From Opitutales bacterium (GTDB lineage Bacteria; Verrucomicrobiota; Verrucomicrobiia; Opitutales; UBA953): a DNA stretch of 52,115 nucleotides. The notes under the pieces are model-generated. The model worked only from the letters and a program-made list of their open reading frames with translations. It ran no database searches and had not been told where the DNA came from. The stretch is from positions 1-52,115 of the forward strand of contig JAFYWY010000069.1 in assembly GCA_017546455.1 (NCBI GenBank), in the 5' to 3' direction. A program made the translations under genes and the position numbers. Below are positions 26,001 to 33,719 of the stretch, piece after piece; within the stretch, counting starts at the first letter, position 1; each line of letters begins with the position of its first letter.

Positions 26001-26857
26001 GCATTCTCGATTTTTTCGTGGAGGATGCTACGCTGAACCTTCGAGGAGGCGAGCACGTGTTCGCGCTCCGACAGGTTCTCCCGTTGGGATGCCACCGTTT
26101 CGCGGAGCGTACCCGCACGTGCTTCCAAGTCGCAAATCGCCGCCCGGTGTTTTGTAAATGAAAACGCCTGACAGGCCAAATCCAAGTGGGTTAGGCGGTG
26201 CTTGATGCGTTTGTAACGCAAGGCTTTCGAGGCCTGGCGCTTGAGCGAAACAATCTGGCGGGAGAGTTCGTCGAGACGGTCTGTTACGCGGGCAAGATTT
26301 TGGTCAACGAGCGCGAGTTTTCCCAGCGCTTCCTTGCGTTGCGTTTTGTAGCGCGTAATCCCCGCCGCTTCTTCAAAAAGCGTGCGTCGCTCCGAAGGGT
26401 TTGCGGAAAGAATCTGGTCGATTTGTCCTTGGACCATGAACGAATACGAGACGCGGCCGACACCGGTATCCATGAACAGGCGCTGGATGTCGCGCAGGCG
26501 GCAGGGCTTTCCGTTGAGAAAATAATCCGAAGAGTCGTCACGGGCCACGCGGCGGACGATGGAAACTTCGTTAAACGCGGTCCCGAGCTCTTTCTCGCAG
26601 TCGGCAAAAATCAGTTCTACCTCGCAGTATTGGAGCGGCTTGCGTTTGTCCGTTCCCGAAAAAATAACGTCGTGCATCGAGCCACCGCGCAGAGCCTTTG
26701 CGCTTTGCTCGCCGAGCACCCAACGGATGGCGTCCACGATATTGGACTTCCCGCAGCCGTTCGGACCGACAATGGCCGTGATTCCGGGACGGAGATCGAC
26801 GCGCGTGCGGTCCGCAAAGCTTTTAAATCCGTTGATGACGAGCTGCTTCAGATACAT
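23087..26857 (-). CDS. smc: Chromosome segregation ATPase SMC
   Basis: 1,256 residues. Walker A is GPNGCGKSN near residue 32. Long coiled coils flank a hinge (about residues 510-660: LEQLQAKFEGFSAGAKAIL...). At the C-terminus come the signature LLSGGQRTMTA and Walker B FCVLDELDAPLDD. SMC forms a ring that condenses and segregates DNA. The start at 26857 gives the family MYLKQLVINGFKSF; an upstream GTG/ATG would add 23 unrelated residues. An acidic, charged insert of about 45 residues (ELEDDEGGENEIRPKARRER...) breaks the second coil just before LRERLLSMGAVN. Confidence 0.97.
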   Translation of the reverse strand: MYLKQLVINGFKSFADRTRVDLRPGITAIVGPNGCGKSNIVDAIRWVLGEQSAKALRGGSMHDVIFSGTDKRKPLQYCEVELIFADCEKELGTAFNEVSIVRRVARDDSSDYFLNGKPCRLRDIQRLFMDTGVGRVSYSFMVQGQIDQILSANPSERRTLFEEAAGITRYKTQRKEALGKLALVDQNLARVTDRLDELSRQIVSLKRQASKALRYKRIKHRLTHLDLACQAFSFTKHRAAICDLEARAGTLRETVASQRENLSEREHVLASSKVQRSILHEKIENAQQMIFALRSEKDNAEAQIQFSQVRSQDLRERIAGIEQEIAAINLRREELEMRIQGGGDTKLQHAGDVANADETFRIRQRELDETLAQLSALEREVATARQDLLMSENEITRSRSTVTNIEVDLRTSEIRHAEIGNTLAQLREEHHALESRYLEAQALAESRRAEHAQAQQNVEASRERSKQLAARFREQQQTISQLDRQVARLSAQVTMLEQLQAKFEGFSAGAKAILKGEFGELVPAGAAKPLNSILAVKENVFAPAVELLLGSATETLFLADNSKLFSLLNELGDRNLGRAVLALPASGNQARPTDNLPDFLRPAGKLVEAKNPDYAAALNGLFERCFVCDDAFRFLEFWKANPDFDFLLVATLNGELIDCRGLLYTPAGDTKSNSAFQRETEIRQLRERLHAENDLLTEANQHTLEIQAEMDEVEAETEQLRVSAATLAQEISAIAADERAAERAMENNRLAVERQEKLLAEFEYSRNIAIEKMEAARNILASGETRIAEAKAGIAAKEAEIASLRTCADERKEAVNEIRFELAQKKQQLEMIEREVAEIRAQLAELQSRIDTREGEKRNALAQIDTFFEQAENAKARVAQLTETLEASGGELENLRNELQSVEARIEELDSAMNGDRNTLRENETQLSALEVKLTEESSKCSFISEKISTEYQLDITAIDWKQQLWRADEEFESKVRFDELEDDEGGENEIRPKARRERGEPTEEDLAAMDETDWPPLVREVADLRERLLSMGAVNHTAIDEYSDLRERYTFLKNQADDLWSSKNELVKAIDEINTTSQKLFTDTFEQIRKNFKFTFERLFHGGESDLQLVQAEDVLDSGIEIIARPPGTKLRSISLLSGGQRTMTAVALLFAIYMVKPSPFCVLDELDAPLDDANVGRFTDIVKEFTRYSQFLVVTHNKRTVSAAGTIYGVTMQERGVTQLLSMRFNRESGDTETTGTVTESSTLGKGGAFSMAR

Positions 26858-27033
26858 CGTTTGCTGGTGGGCTGAATGGTTGGAAAATAAGGAGCGAAGC
26901 CTAACGATTCTTGCCGCCTCCCGCAAGGGATTAACCGCAAAATTTAAGCTGCCGCCTTGCCGCAGGGGAAGGCGACTGCTTATCCGCTAAGCCGTTTCCG
27001 TTTGCCGGGAATCGTTTGCGGCGGAAGACCGTA

Positions 27034-27651
27034 TCAATTGCCGAGGGCGACGCGGACGAGCGTTTCCGTCGATGCGGAAGCGCCGCATTTTTGGATTGCT
27101 TGGCGAACGGCTTTGTCCGCTTGGTCGAGCTTGAATCCGAGCGCCGCCAGCGCCGCCACCGCATCTGCCTGAGCCGAAGGGGCTTCGGAGGCTGCCGGGA
27201 TGCCTGCGAGTTCACCCGAAACCGGGCTTGCCGCAGATTTTTTGACGACTCCGATTTTGTCGCGCAACTCGACGACGAGGCGTTCCGCCGTCTTTTTCCC
27301 GATTCCCGGGCATTGCGAAAGCTGGGCGATGTCGCTGTTTTGGATGGCCGTTTGCAGCACCGGAAGCGAGAGGCGGGAAAAGATCTTGAGGGCAGTTCCG
27401 GGGCCGATACCGCTGACTTTTTCGACTAGGAGCTTGAAGAAATCGCGCTCTTCCGCCGTGGAAAATCCGTAGAGCGATTGGCCGTCTTCGCGGAAGGTCT
27501 GCAGGGTGAAAAGGCGCACGTTGCCGCCGATGTCCGGCAGCTTTTCCGCCGTCGAAACGGGAATGTTCACTTCGTAACCGACGCCGGCGCATTCGATGAC
27601 GGCGCGGAAGATGCCCGCTTCGATGAGTTTTCCGTTCAGAGAGACGATCAT
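27034..27651 (-). CDS. ruvA: Holliday junction DNA helicase subunit RuvA
   Basis: 205 residues with the N-terminal OB domain (MIVSLNGKLIEAG...AGVGYEVNIP), two helix-hairpin-helix motifs (KVSGIGPGTALKIF and QCPGIGKKTAERLVVELRDKI) and a C-terminal three-helix domain that contacts RuvB (ALAALGFKLDQADKAVRQA). AAGGA precedes the ATG with a 6-base spacer. The 4-bp ATGA overlap with the upstream epimerase gene indicates coupling. ruvB and ruvC are not nearby. Confidence 0.96.
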   Translation of the reverse strand: MIVSLNGKLIEAGIFRAVIECAGVGYEVNIPVSTAEKLPDIGGNVRLFTLQTFREDGQSLYGFSTAEERDFFKLLVEKVSGIGPGTALKIFSRLSLPVLQTAIQNSDIAQLSQCPGIGKKTAERLVVELRDKIGVVKKSAASPVSGELAGIPAASEAPSAQADAVAALAALGFKLDQADKAVRQAIQKCGASASTETLVRVALGN

Positions 27652-28661
27652 GATTTTCCTTTGTAGCTGTTGACTAAATCCGAGAATGCCGCGTCGGGAT
27701 TGACGATCGGCGCGTAGCCCAGGTCGCGGCGCAGGGCGTCGATTTTAAACCAGTGGCTCTTGGCGAGTTCAGAGGCGACGAAGCGCGTCATCGGCGGTTC
27801 TCCCGAGACGGCGAAAATTTTCCAAAACGTTTCGAGGAGCGTTCCGGCGAAATAGGCGGTTTTGAAGGGAACGGCGGATTCCGGGCGGAGGCGCGGCAGG
27901 CCGATACCTTCGAGGAAGGCGTTGAGCCAGTCCCAAAGCACGACCGGGGCGCCGTCCGAGACGAAATAGGCTTTCCCGCAAGCCTGCGTTTCTCCGCGGA
28001 AGAGCGATTCCGCCGCCAGCAAATGTGCGTGGGCCGCGTTTTCGACGTGGGTCAGATCCACCTTGTTTTTTCCGCTTCCGACGATGCGCAGGCGGCTTTG
28101 TGCGGCCTGTTCGACGACGCGCGGAATCAGGTGCGGGTCGCCGGGGCCCCAAATCAGATGCGGACGAATTGAGACGGTGCGAAGCGACGCATCGTCGGCG
28201 GCCCGTACGCGTTGCTCGGCTTCGGCCTTGGTCGCGGCGTAGTGGCTGAGCTTGGAACGGCAGTAGGGAAGGCTTTCGTCGCCGCCGTCGATTTCGCATT
28301 CGTTGAAGGTGACGCTCGGCGTGCTCGTGTAAACGAGGCGGGGAACCTTGGCGGCGCGGCAGGCATCGATGACATTTTGCGTGCCCGTTACATTCGCTTC
28401 AAAAAACGACTTGCGGGACCCCCAGACGCCGGCTTTGGCTGCGACGTGGAAAACGAGATCGACGCCGCTAAAAATTTCCTCGAGCTTGCGGGGATTTTTT
28501 GAAATGTCCGCCGTGATGAATTCGACTCCCGGCGTTTCGGCGAGGTCGGGTTGCGCGCTGCGTCCGACGGCGCGTACCTGCCAGCCGCGGGAAAGGCATT
28601 GGCGAATGATGGCTCTTCCGAGAAAGCCTCCTCCGCCCGTGACCGCAATTTTTTTACTCAT
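27648..28661 (-). CDS. NAD-dependent epimerase/dehydratase family protein (3-beta-HSD-like)
   Basis: 337 residues, an extended SDR. The cofactor motif is TGGGGFLGRAI at the N-terminus; VFHVAAKAGVWG, VYTSTPSV and SHYAATKAEAEQ (Tyr-x-x-x-Lys) are in order. The pattern resembles the 3-beta-hydroxysteroid dehydrogenase/isomerase-like subgroup, common in bacterial hopanoid and lipid loci and in Xanthomonas-type OleD; substrate unknown. MSKKIAV at 28661 is the family start; an ATG four codons upstream (28673) is possible. It sits inside the tatD-epimerase-ruvA-smc run. Confidence 0.85.
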   Translation of the reverse strand: MSKKIAVTGGGGFLGRAIIRQCLSRGWQVRAVGRSAQPDLAETPGVEFITADISKNPRKLEEIFSGVDLVFHVAAKAGVWGSRKSFFEANVTGTQNVIDACRAAKVPRLVYTSTPSVTFNECEIDGGDESLPYCRSKLSHYAATKAEAEQRVRAADDASLRTVSIRPHLIWGPGDPHLIPRVVEQAAQSRLRIVGSGKNKVDLTHVENAAHAHLLAAESLFRGETQACGKAYFVSDGAPVVLWDWLNAFLEGIGLPRLRPESAVPFKTAYFAGTLLETFWKIFAVSGEPPMTRFVASELAKSHWFKIDALRRDLGYAPIVNPDAAFSDLVNSYKGKS

Positions 28662-28697
28662 GTCAGAGACCATAACTGCTTTTACAAATCTTGTCGG

Positions 28698-29321
28698 TTA
28701 AAAATCGTCGAGCGGGGCATCCGATTCTTCGAAAAGGCGTTCCGGCGGGAGGCTTGCGCGCACGCGGCGGAGTTTTTCCGATTCGGAACGGAGTTGTTGC
28801 GGCGAAAAGGAGAACGTGGCGTCCGCCGTTTTCAGGAGTTCCCGGGCAATTTCGACAGAACCGGAAAAGGCGTGAAAATGGAGTTTCGGCAGGTGCTTTT
28901 CGGCGCGGAGCAGGCTCATCATCTCGCCCCAGGCGCGCACGCAGTGGAGATGTGCGGGAAGGTTCTGCGTTGCGGCGAGGCGGAGTTGCGTGCGGAAGAC
29001 TTCCGCCTGTTCCTCGAGCGGCGCGTCGGCGATACGAATTTTATCCAAGCCGATTTCGCCGATCTCTGCGCGCGGGGTGCTTTCGATAAAGAATCGCAGC
29101 GTTTCGAGCCAACCCGCACTGCGTTCACGCAAAAACCACGGGTGCAGACCGAAGGCCGGAATCACGCCGGCGTTTGCTCCGGCAAGTGCGGCAAGCCGCT
29201 CAAATTCGCTTTCGCAGACGGCGCAGACAACCCCGCTCCACCCTTCGGGGAGCTCGCAAGACTCCGACGCCGGCAAATGCGCGTGGGCGTCGAAAGGCAT
29301 CTTGCGCGCATTGCGAGGCAT
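28698..29321 (-). CDS. TatD family metal-dependent hydrolase, short
   Basis: 207 residues. Metal ligands of the TatD family are present: DAHAHL (His-x-His), the Glu in GEIGLD, His in LPAHLHC, His in FHAFSG, and the Asp in ESDAP. The family has 3'-5' exonuclease or deoxyribonuclease activity. Usual length is about 255-265; here the chain ends six residues after the last metal ligand, so the C-terminal helices are missing. An alternative start at MPFDAHAHL (29300) is possible. It is 36 bp upstream of the epimerase gene. Confidence 0.8.
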   Translation of the reverse strand: MPRNARKMPFDAHAHLPASESCELPEGWSGVVCAVCESEFERLAALAGANAGVIPAFGLHPWFLRERSAGWLETLRFFIESTPRAEIGEIGLDKIRIADAPLEEQAEVFRTQLRLAATQNLPAHLHCVRAWGEMMSLLRAEKHLPKLHFHAFSGSVEIARELLKTADATFSFSPQQLRSESEKLRRVRASLPPERLFEESDAPLDDF

Positions 29322-29359
29322 AGATTCTTGAGCCGTAAGCCCGGAGTTTTAAACCTTGA

Positions 29360-30319
29360 TTACGCGTCACCGGCGGGCTCGCCTCGCTTTTCGGCATTTT
29401 CGGGGACGCCGTCCCAGGCTTGTTCGCGTGTCCACGGCACATCCGTCGGGAACCAACGGAGGGCGAGGCAACGTTTGCCGACTTCGGTTTTCGGGCAACG
29501 GATGGCGAGTGTTTTGTAAAAATCATCCGCCGCTTCGGGATCGCGGGCGCGGAGCCAGACGCCGGCGGTGAAGAGGAGGCGGGCGGTACGTTCGTCGTTG
29601 TTCGGCAAAAGGCCGGCGGCGTAGCGCGCGAGGGTTGCCGCACGCAGGCGAATCGTGCTGACCGGCTCCGTAATGCCGCGCGAGCGAACGCGTTCGCGTT
29701 CGTCTTCCGTGGCGAAGGTTTTTTGGGCGACGAATTCCGGCACGGAGAAGAGCGAGAAAAGCGCATCGCCGTCGCCGCGCACAATCATGGCCGCATCCCA
29801 GAAACCGCGGGCGCGGGAGAGGGTATCGGCCTCAAAATTGTAGCCGCGGCGAATGGCCTCGACGTAGGCGTCGAAAGTCGGAAGCAATTCCTTCGGGAAG
29901 TACTTACGGGAATCTTGCGGACGGTTTTCCCGCATGAGGCGCCGGGCGAGCGTGTAGCGGATTTCGTTGGCGATTTCATCCGCATCGCAACCGATTTCGC
30001 CGTCATCATTTTCCGTCGGCATGCTTTCTTTCGGCGCGTTCGGGTAATATTTTTCGACAAAGGCGATGAGCTCGTGCGTTTCCATGACGCATTCGGCGAT
30101 GTAGTTGGAAACGCCGTACATTTTTTCCTTCAGTGCGAGGGCGAGGGCTTCGTCATAGCGGCAGGCTTCAAGGGATGCGGCAATCGGTTCCGAGTCGGAT
30201 TCCGGAACGAGGTCTGCGGCGGTGGCGGTCGAGTCCAATTCGGGATCGGTCGTGACACAGGAGCAAAGTAAAAATACCGACGCGGCGAGGGCGGCAAAGC
30301 TTGTAAGCGTTTTCAGCAT
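29360..30319 (-). CDS. Unrecognised lipoprotein with helical repeats
   Basis: 319 residues. It has a clear lipobox LLCSC (Cys near residue 20) after a hydrophobic leader, so it is a membrane-anchored lipoprotein. The mature part is alpha-helical with TPR-like stretches (SLEACRYDEALALALKEKM, RAATLARYAAGLLPN, ARLLFTAGVWLRARDPEAADDFYKTLAIRCP). No catalytic motif. A scaffold role like other bacterial TPR lipoproteins is possible but not shown. First gene of the minus-strand run ending at smc, divergent from dut across 62 bp that must hold both promoters. Confidence 0.65.
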   Translation of the reverse strand: MLKTLTSFAALAASVFLLCSCVTTDPELDSTATAADLVPESDSEPIAASLEACRYDEALALALKEKMYGVSNYIAECVMETHELIAFVEKYYPNAPKESMPTENDDGEIGCDADEIANEIRYTLARRLMRENRPQDSRKYFPKELLPTFDAYVEAIRRGYNFEADTLSRARGFWDAAMIVRGDGDALFSLFSVPEFVAQKTFATEDERERVRSRGITEPVSTIRLRAATLARYAAGLLPNNDERTARLLFTAGVWLRARDPEAADDFYKTLAIRCPKTEVGKRCLALRWFPTDVPWTREQAWDGVPENAEKRGEPAGDA

Positions 30320-30381
30320 AAAAATATCCTATGCCTTTTTTCTCTTAATTCACGCTAAATTTTTGTAAAGTTTCCCCCAAG

Positions 30382-30849
30382 ATGAACAGTATCACACTCA
30401 AAGTTAAAAAAGTGCACCCGAATGCGGTCGTGCCGCGCTATGCAAAGCCGGGCGATGCCGGGATGGATTTGACCGCCGTTTCCGCCGAATTTATTGCTCC
30501 GCGAAAAATCAAGGTGGATTTCGGTCTTCAAATGGAAATTCCCGAGGGTCACGTCGGCCTGATCTTCCCGCGCAGCTCTGTCCAAAAGACTTTCTGCCGC
30601 CTCTCGAACAGCGTCGGAGTAATCGACAGCGGATACCGCGGAAACGTCATGGCGGTTTTCGATATTCTGGACGTTTGCCCGGAAGGCGAAAACGAGGCTC
30701 TGATTGCCGCGGAAAAGCTTTACGCCGCCGGCATGCGCTGCGCCCAAATCATCATCATGCCGTATCCGCAAGTCGCCGTTGTCGAGGCGGACGAACTTTC
30801 TTCGACGGAACGCGGTGCCGGCGGTTACGGCTCCAGCGGTATTAAGTAA
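30382..30849 (+). CDS. dut: dUTP diphosphatase
   Basis: 155 residues with the five dUTPase motifs: DAGMDL (1), PRSS (2), NSVGVIDSGYRGN (3, with the catalytic Asp and Tyr), GMRCAQIIIMPYP (4) and ERGAGGYGSSG (5, the phosphate-closing tail). It converts dUTP to dUMP and pyrophosphate, keeping uracil out of DNA. Motif 4 is preceded by an extra loop (EGENEALIAAEKLYAAG) compared with the shortest bacterial forms. It is followed 33 bp later by the glycosyltransferase gene on the same strand. Confidence 0.95.
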   Translation: MNSITLKVKKVHPNAVVPRYAKPGDAGMDLTAVSAEFIAPRKIKVDFGLQMEIPEGHVGLIFPRSSVQKTFCRLSNSVGVIDSGYRGNVMAVFDILDVCPEGENEALIAAEKLYAAGMRCAQIIIMPYPQVAVVEADELSSTERGAGGYGSSGIK

Positions 30850-30882
30850 GCCGTTCGGGAATCCGTGGTCGAAGGACGAAAG

Positions 30883-31623
30883 ATGCCGGACAACTCGGTC
30901 GAAATCATCGTTCCCGCATTCAACGAAGCCCTGCGTTTAGAGCAGGGCTTTTTGACTTTACGGAACTGGCTCGACGAAAACGGATTGGGCGATGTGCGCA
31001 TCTGCATTGCGGAAAACGGCTCCCGTGATGACACGCCCGGAATTGCCGAACGCCTCGCGCGACAATATGCGGGAACGACGCGCGTGATTCATTGGCCGGA
31101 ACCGAGTCTTGCCGAAGCACTGAAACAGGCTTGGACGAGTTCGTCCGCTGCGATTCTCGCTTACTGCGACGCCGATATGGCGACCGATCCCGCGCACATT
31201 GCCGAGGCTCTGAAAATTTTGAGAGAGAATCCGGATTGCGTCCTGGTTTCCGGATCGAGGCATCTTCCCGGCGCCCGCGTTTCCGGACGCAATTGCCGCC
31301 GCCGCATTGTCTCCCGCGTTTACGCGACTTGCGTGAATCTTGCTCTCGGAACTCATTTTTCGGATTCGGCTTGCGGCTTTAAATTTTTGAGACGGAGCTG
31401 GTTTGAAAGCCTTGCGGGAAAATTCGTTGCCGAAGGATTTACTCTGGGGGCCGAATTGGCAATGCTTGCGGAGCGGCGTTCGAAAGGCGCGCTGGTCGAA
31501 ATTCCCGTGCGTTGGGAAGAACGCGCGGGAACGCATGTACGCCTGCTTCCGACGATTTGGGCCTCCGCGAAAAATATTTTGAAAATGCGTCGGGCAGTGA
31601 AGTGTGAGCGGCGAATGGCGTAG
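30883..31623 (+). CDS. Family 2 glycosyltransferase (polyprenyl-phosphate sugar transferase type)
   Basis: 246 residues from the ATG at 30883, chosen because GAAGGA lies 6 bases upstream; the GTG at 30865 is less likely. It shows a GT-A fold: VEIIVPAFNEALRLEQGF, the donor loop IAENGSRDDTP, the metal site YCDADMATDP, and DSACGFKFLRR, which resembles dolichyl-phosphate mannose/glucose synthases. It likely transfers a sugar to a polyprenyl carrier or glycan. No transmembrane tail. The last codons and stop fall within a dispersed repeat copy (31598-31627). Confidence 0.85.
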   Translation: MPDNSVEIIVPAFNEALRLEQGFLTLRNWLDENGLGDVRICIAENGSRDDTPGIAERLARQYAGTTRVIHWPEPSLAEALKQAWTSSSAAILAYCDADMATDPAHIAEALKILRENPDCVLVSGSRHLPGARVSGRNCRRRIVSRVYATCVNLALGTHFSDSACGFKFLRRSWFESLAGKFVAEGFTLGAELAMLAERRSKGALVEIPVRWEERAGTHVRLLPTIWASAKNILKMRRAVKCERRMA

Positions 31624-31627
31624 CGAC
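31598..31627. repeat. Dispersed imperfect repeat, copy C (short)
   Basis: GTGAGCGGCGAATGGCGTAGCG shares the GTGAGCGG and G(C/T)GAATGG words of copies A and B. It supplies the TAG stop of the glycosyltransferase gene. Only the core of the repeat is recognisable. Confidence 0.35.
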
Positions 31628-31651
31628 GAGCCTTTCAATGCAACTTCTTCG

Positions 31652-31688
31652 GAAAAAGCACTCTCAACCCCCGAAGGAGTTGAGAGTG
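31652..31688 (-). terminator. Terminator after the O-acetylhomoserine sulfhydrylase
   Basis: A perfect 10-bp stem, CACTCTCAAC (31659-31668) and GTTGAGAGTG (31679-31688). On the minus strand it is followed by CTTTTTCC. It lies 35 bp past the sulfhydrylase stop. Confidence 0.7.
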
Positions 31689-31722
31689 TGAGACCGCACA
31701 ACGTAGCTTCCGTTAAAAAGGG

Positions 31723-32997
31723 CTAAGCGAGAGCTTGAGCGAGGTCGGCGAGAATATCATCGATGTGTTCGATGCCGACGGAGAGACGGACGGTATTCGG
31801 GCGGATGCCGACGGCCTCGAGTTCTTCCCGCGTCATCTGCGAGTGCGTCGTCGATGCCGGGTGGATAACGAGCGACTTGGCGTCGGCGACGTTGGCGAGC
31901 AGGGAGAAGAGCTTTAATTTATCGATAAAGGCGCGGGCCGTTGCAGCATCGCCGCGGATATCGAAGGTGAAAATGGAACCGGCGCCCTGCGGGAAGTATT
32001 TTTGGTAAAGCGCGTGAGTCGGCGATTCCGGAAGCGACGGATGGTTAACGCGTTCGACTTGCGGGTGCTTGCGGAGGAAGTTCACGACTTTGAGCGCGTT
32101 TTGGACGTGCCGTTCGATGCGAAGCGAAAGCGTTTCCAGGCCTTGCAGGAAGAGGAAGGCGTGGAACGGCGAAAGGGTGGATCCGGTGTCGCGGAGCAGG
32201 GTTGCGCGAATTTTGGTGACGTAGGCGGTGTTTCCGCAGGCTTGGGCGAAGGTGATGCCGTGGTAGCTTGCGTTCGGTTCGGAGAGACCGGGGAATTTTC
32301 CGCTCGCGATCCAGTCGAAGTTTCCGCCGTCGATAATGACGCCGCCGATGGCCGTGCCGTGCCCGCCGATGAACTTCGTTGCGGAGTGGACGACGACATT
32401 GGCGCCGTGTTCGAAGGGGCGAATTAGGAAGGGCGTGCCGAAGGTGTTATCGACGATGAGCGGGATGCCGTGACGGCGCGCAATCTCCGCGACGGCGGCG
32501 ATATCGGAGACGTCGCTGTTGGGATTGCCGAGGCTTTCGATGAAGATGGCTTTGGTGTTCGGGCGAATTGCAGCTTCGTAGCTTTCCGTTAGCGGATCGA
32601 CGAAGCTGGCCGTGATTCCCGATTCCGGAAGCGTGTAAGCCAGAAGGTTATAAGATCCGCCGTAAATGCTGCGCTGCGCGACGATGTGGTCGCCGGCACG
32701 GGCGATGTTCTGAATCGCGTAGGTGATGGCGGCGGCCCCGGAGGCGACGGCGAGTGCGGCACTCCCGCCTTCGAGGGCGGCGATGCGGCGTTCAAAGACA
32801 TCCTGCGTAGGATTGGTCAGTCGTCCGTAAATATTTCCCGCTTTTTGCAGGGCAAAGCGATCTGCCGCGTCTTGCGCGTTGTGAAAGACAAACGAGGTGC
32901 TGGCGTAAATCGGGACGGCGCGTGCGTCGGTTGCGGAATCCGGACTTTCTTGCCCGGCGTGAACTTGGAGGGTTTCGAATCGTGGATTTGCTTTCAT
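31723..32997 (-). CDS. O-acetylhomoserine aminocarboxypropyltransferase (Cys/Met metabolism PLP enzyme)
   Basis: 424 residues of the Cys/Met-metabolism fold-type I family. Markers are SGAAAITYAIQNI, the Asp in LIVDNTFGTPFLIRP, and the Schiff-base Lys in VVHSATKFIGGHG. The length and GGTAIGG-like loop favour the MetY-type O-acetylhomoserine sulfhydrylase, which makes homocysteine from sulfide, over cystathionine synthases. A single-gene unit with its own terminator; the 180-bp region upstream to the response regulator shows no riboswitch fold I recognise. Confidence 0.88.
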   Translation of the reverse strand: MKANPRFETLQVHAGQESPDSATDARAVPIYASTSFVFHNAQDAADRFALQKAGNIYGRLTNPTQDVFERRIAALEGGSAALAVASGAAAITYAIQNIARAGDHIVAQRSIYGGSYNLLAYTLPESGITASFVDPLTESYEAAIRPNTKAIFIESLGNPNSDVSDIAAVAEIARRHGIPLIVDNTFGTPFLIRPFEHGANVVVHSATKFIGGHGTAIGGVIIDGGNFDWIASGKFPGLSEPNASYHGITFAQACGNTAYVTKIRATLLRDTGSTLSPFHAFLFLQGLETLSLRIERHVQNALKVVNFLRKHPQVERVNHPSLPESPTHALYQKYFPQGAGSIFTFDIRGDAATARAFIDKLKLFSLLANVADAKSLVIHPASTTHSQMTREELEAVGIRPNTVRLSVGIEHIDDILADLAQALA

Positions 32998-33096
32998 TTT
33001 TTATTTTTAATTCCTATTTGTAAGGTATGAAATAGGAGCATGGATAAACATTTGTTAAACGGCAAGCGATTTTTTGATAAAGCCGATTATGGTGCA

Positions 33097-33132
33097 AAAA
33101 AACGTTCCTGCGAAATCAATCACAGGAACGTT
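33097..33132 (-). terminator. Terminator after the response regulator gene
   Basis: AACGTTCCTG (33101-33110) pairs with CAGGAACGTT (33123-33132), with A and T runs on both sides, so it could act in either direction. It lies 45 bp downstream of the response regulator stop on the minus strand. Confidence 0.75.
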
Positions 33133-33176
33133 TTTTTTGAAGATGATTTTGCTTCCGGCAGATGCCGAACGCCGTT

Positions 33177-33656
33177 TTAGCCGTGGCGGAGCTTTTCGAG
33201 CAGAACGCTTTGGTCGAGAATCGGCATGAAATCTTCGTGAGCGATGCCCTTTTCGAGGATGAACAGGGTCAGCAGGTGCTTGGCCTGAGCGAGAAGCTCA
33301 TGCGGTTTCCAGGGCTTTTCAAAATAGGAATCGATGTGGGCTTCGTTGACCGCGCGAATCGTGTCGGCGTGCGTTGCCTGCCCCGTGAGGAGGATTTTGC
33401 GCGTTCCCGCGAAACGTTCGTCCTTGGAAATATCGCCGAGGAGATCGACGCCGTTTTTGCCCGGCATGACGTGGTCGGAGATGACGAGACCGAGCTGGTC
33501 GCCGGAGTCGGCGATTTCGTCGAGGAGCGTCTGTACGGCAGCGGCCGATTCGCATTCTTCGATGCGGAAGAATTTGGCGAGGGGGCGAAGGTCGCGCAGA
33601 ACGGAGTCCAGAACTTCGGCTTGGTCGTCAACGCAGATAATATTGATTTTTTCCAT
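33177..33656 (-). CDS. Single-domain response regulator
   Basis: 159 residues: a receiver domain with Asp10/Asp11, phospho-acceptor Asp61 in SDHVMPGKNG, Thr91 and Lys114 in FEKPWKP. After residue 120 there is only a short helical tail, with no DNA-binding or enzyme output, so it acts by protein contact or phosphate relay. The sequence resembles receivers with RpfG/HupR-like features, but no HD-GYP follows. The partner kinase gene lies directly upstream (33720-35156) on the same strand, 63 bp away. Confidence 0.9.
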   Translation of the reverse strand: MEKINIICVDDQAEVLDSVLRDLRPLAKFFRIEECESAAAVQTLLDEIADSGDQLGLVISDHVMPGKNGVDLLGDISKDERFAGTRKILLTGQATHADTIRAVNEAHIDSYFEKPWKPHELLAQAKHLLTLFILEKGIAHEDFMPILDQSVLLEKLRHG

Positions 33657-33719
33657 GGGAGTATAAGTGCTTTTGTGTTTCTAGTACTGAAAGAATAATC
33701 GGACGGTTTACGGGAAATT

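Noticed and set aside
23195..26161. A 988-residue open frame on the plus strand opposite smc, rich in Phe/Gly/Glu.
   Set aside because: Antisense to the coiled-coil coding region; the repetitive composition mirrors Glu/Ala/Lys codons of smc.
32998..33176. The region upstream of the O-acetylhomoserine sulfhydrylase considered for a SAM riboswitch.
   Set aside because: No conserved SAM-I/II core sequence is visible, and most of the gap is taken by the response regulator's terminator.
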